Of a stretch of 64,000 bases of DNA, positions 62,556-64,000 are shown piece after piece. Origin of the DNA: CAYTZH01 sp964442285. Lineage in GTDB: Bacteria; Myxococcota_A; UBA9160; JAFDET01. The stretch is taken from contig CAYTZH010000001.1 in assembly GCA_964442285.1 (NCBI GenBank), forward strand, positions 186,001 through 250,000, in the 5' to 3' direction. Each line of letters opens with the position of its first letter. Position 1 is the first letter of the stretch. The notes under the pieces were generated by a model, which saw only the letters and a program-made list of their open reading frames with translations, searched no databases and was not told the origin of the DNA. The translations under genes and the position numbers were made by a program.

Positions 62556-63401
62556 ATGGCACGGGTGCTCATCGCCGGCTGCGGCTACGTGGGGAGCGAG
62601 CTGGCCGCACGGCTCGCGGACGTGGGCCATCGCGTGCACGGCCTGCGCCGCCGGCCGCACGGCCTGCCCGCGGGGGTGGTGCCGGTGGCGGCCGACCTCA
62701 CCCGTCCGGAGACGCTGGTCGGCCTCCCCGAGGCCGACGTCGTCTTCTACACCGCCGCCGCCGCCGGTCCGGGCGAGTCGGCCTACCGCGCGGCCTACGC
62801 CGACGGCCTGGCGAACCTGATCGCCGCGCTGGCGGGCGGGGCACGCGCCCCGGCCCGGCTCTTCTTCACGTCGAGCACGGCGGTCTACGCCCAGGACGAC
62901 GGCGGCGCGGTGGACGAGACCTCGCCGGCCGAGGCGACCTCCTACCGCGGCCGGATCCTCCGCGAGGCGGAGGTGGCCCTGGCGTCGGCGCCGTTCCCCG
63001 GAACGACCGTGCGGCTCGGCGGCATCTACGGGCCGGGCCGCACGAGTCTGATCGACTCGGTCCGCGAGGGGCGGGCCGCCATCCCGGTCGGTCCCCCCCA
63101 CTACACCAACCGCATCCACCGGGACGACTGCGCCGGGCTGCTGCACCACCTGATGGACCTGCCGGAGCCCGCCGACCTCTACCTGGGCGTCGACTGCGAG
63201 TCCGCGGACCGGGCCGAGGTGCTGCGCTGGCTGGCGGCGCGGCTCGGCGTCGTCCTGGCCGAGGCGCCCCCGGGCGAGCCGGCCTCCAGCCGCCGCACGG
63301 GGAGCAAGCGCTGCTCCAACCGCCGACTCCTCGCCACGGGCTACCGCTTCGCGTACCCCACCTTCCGCGAGGGCTACGCCGCCTTGCTGGCCGATTCCTG
63401 A
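62556..63401 (+). CDS. NAD-dependent epimerase/reductase-like SDR (YeeZ type)
   Basis: 281 aa. Extended SDR fold starting MARVLIAGCGYVGSELAARL with GxGYxG at 8-13; the segments FFTSSTAVYAQDDGG, VRLGGIYGPGRTSL and NRIHRDDCAGLL are typical of YeeZ-like proteins. The YxxxK pair is replaced by YRGRI, so it may bind a cofactor without classical SDR catalysis. AGGAGG lies eight bases before the ATG. The lipoprotein gene appears to overlap its stop. Confidence 0.82.
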   Translation: MARVLIAGCGYVGSELAARLADVGHRVHGLRRRPHGLPAGVVPVAADLTRPETLVGLPEADVVFYTAAAAGPGESAYRAAYADGLANLIAALAGGARAPARLFFTSSTAVYAQDDGGAVDETSPAEATSYRGRILREAEVALASAPFPGTTVRLGGIYGPGRTSLIDSVREGRAAIPVGPPHYTNRIHRDDCAGLLHHLMDLPEPADLYLGVDCESADRAEVLRWLAARLGVVLAEAPPGEPASSRRTGSKRCSNRRLLATGYRFAYPTFREGYAALLADS

Positions 63402-63937
63402 GACGCCCGTGGTACAAGGGCCCTGCCGGCTCCACCTCCGGCGCGCTCGGGAGGTCTGGTAGGGCAAAGCGTCTCGCGCTCGTTCTCGTCGTCGCCCTCA
63501 CGCTCGGTTGTACCAACTGCTACGAGCAGTATCGGGCTGAGCATCCGGGGTGGGTGGCGGTCCTGCCCAGCGAGGGGATGGCGCTCGAGGAGGTGCTGGC
63601 CGCGATTCCCTCCTACGGGGTGCTGGTGCTCCAGCCGGCGCCGCGCGAGCACGCCGAGCTCGAGCGCCTCGTGACGGAACGCTTCGATTCCGCCTATCCG
63701 ACCGGCGTGGTGCGCGAGAGCGCGATCTACCTCCAGGGCCTCCGGTACGCCGAGGTGGGCCGGCTCGAGGAAGCCCGGGCCGCGCTCGAGAAGGCGGGCG
63801 CGCTCCTCGAGGCCGAGAGCGGGGACGAGATGAACTCACGCCACACCAACTACCGCTCCCGGCTGATCGGCAAGGACGAGCGGCTCTCCCTGCGGGAGCA
63901 GCTCGTCCAGGCCATCGAGGCCCGGGCCGGGCCCTAG
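63398..63937 (+). CDS. Lipoprotein with uncertain start
   Basis: About 155-179 aa. A clear lipoprotein signal is in frame: KRLALVLVVALTLGC, with the lipid-carrying Cys near 63511-63513. After it come a globular domain (PGWVAVLPSEGMALEEVLAAIPSYGVLVLQPAPREHAEL) and a TPR-like helical pair (LRYAEVGRLEEARAALEKAGALLEAE). No ATG, GTG or TTG lies in frame between the previous gene's stop and the signal. CTG 63398 overlaps that stop as CTGA, like the NTGA overlaps elsewhere. A frameshift is the alternative. Bases 63938-64000 hold no gene. Confidence 0.6.
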   Translation: MRRPWYKGPAGSTSGALGRSGRAKRLALVLVVALTLGCTNCYEQYRAEHPGWVAVLPSEGMALEEVLAAIPSYGVLVLQPAPREHAELERLVTERFDSAYPTGVVRESAIYLQGLRYAEVGRLEEARAALEKAGALLEAESGDEMNSRHTNYRSRLIGKDERLSLREQLVQAIEARAGP

Positions 63938-64000
63938 GCCTCGCGCCGTCGCCGCGCTCGTCGAGGCCTGCCGCCCCGGAACTGCATTGACACCCCGGGC

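Overview
The window is a gene-dense, very GC-rich segment (G and C fill almost every third codon position) with about 65 protein genes on both strands, no RNA genes, no CRISPR array, no insertion sequence and no prophage. Gene content points to a Gram-negative, aerobic bacterium with glutathione: glutathione reductase, two glutathione-transferase-like proteins, BolA with a CGFS glutaredoxin, ApaG, oxygen-dependent coproporphyrinogen oxidase, cobalamin-dependent methionine synthase and several outer-membrane-type lipoproteins. Many acyl-CoA dehydrogenases, luciferase-like (LLM) oxidoreductases, amidohydrolases, thiolase/DUF35 genes and phosphotransferase-family genes resemble environmental high-GC lineages such as Myxococcota or Binatota-like bacteria. 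This placement is inference; no marker gene fixes the taxon.

Layout. 1-13.8 kb: an MBL hydrolase end, Gfo/Idh/MocA, LLM and aldo/keto oxidoreductases, a 2-oxoglutarate oxygenase, a methyltransferase/FAD monooxygenase/enoyl-CoA hydratase run, a small secreted secretin-N-like protein, a bile-acid-symporter-family carrier, an LLM plus N,N-dimethylformamidase-like pair, an SDR and a phosphotransferase. 13.8-22 kb: two amidohydrolases flank a lipid-transfer thiolase plus DUF35 pair, and the same 17-bp operator lies before each amidohydrolase. Then come a membrane protein, a CnoX-type thioredoxin, a second thiolase-like protein and an SMP-30 lactonase. 22-31.4 kb: TetR plus diiron protein, DUF99, DoxX, glutathionyl-hydroquinone-reductase-like GST, carotenoid oxygenase, a secreted hydrolase, glutathione reductase and aldehyde dehydrogenase. 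31.4-43.6 kb: membrane and housekeeping genes (MATE, galM, hemF, gamma-glutamylcyclotransferase), a DUF4349 lipoprotein, two acyl-CoA dehydrogenases, a phosphatase and a hemerythrin. 43.6-54 kb: a metH operon, TetR plus phosphotransferase, a bolA/glutaredoxin-rhodanese cluster, an amidase and a LiaF-like protein. 54-64 kb: SMUG-type DNA glycosylase, GST, enoyl-CoA hydratase, nitroreductase, acyl-CoA dehydrogenase, an FHA-GGDEF protein, an osmoprotectant ABC transporter, ApaG, an epimerase and a lipoprotein.

Regulatory style. The strongest window-wide signal is at gene starts. At about twenty transcription-unit heads a TANNNT hexamer lies only 6-10 bases before the start codon and no Shine-Dalgarno sequence is present, the arrangement of leaderless mRNAs. 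Genes that do have a Shine-Dalgarno sequence keep the same hexamer about 20-45 bases upstream. This pattern settles several start codons and exposes one frameshifted LLM gene. One promoter breaks the style: a near-perfect TTGACA-N16-TATATT unit with a built-in operator and a downstream hairpin at 34.07-34.13 kb, which reads into a stretch with no recognisable gene.

Small-scale changes are also visible: a 26-bp tandem duplication that pulls apart two convergent stop codons, a 24-bp repeat array whose degenerate last copy supplies the stops of two genes, five convergent pairs interlocked on a shared CTAG, and a possible thioesterase remnant.
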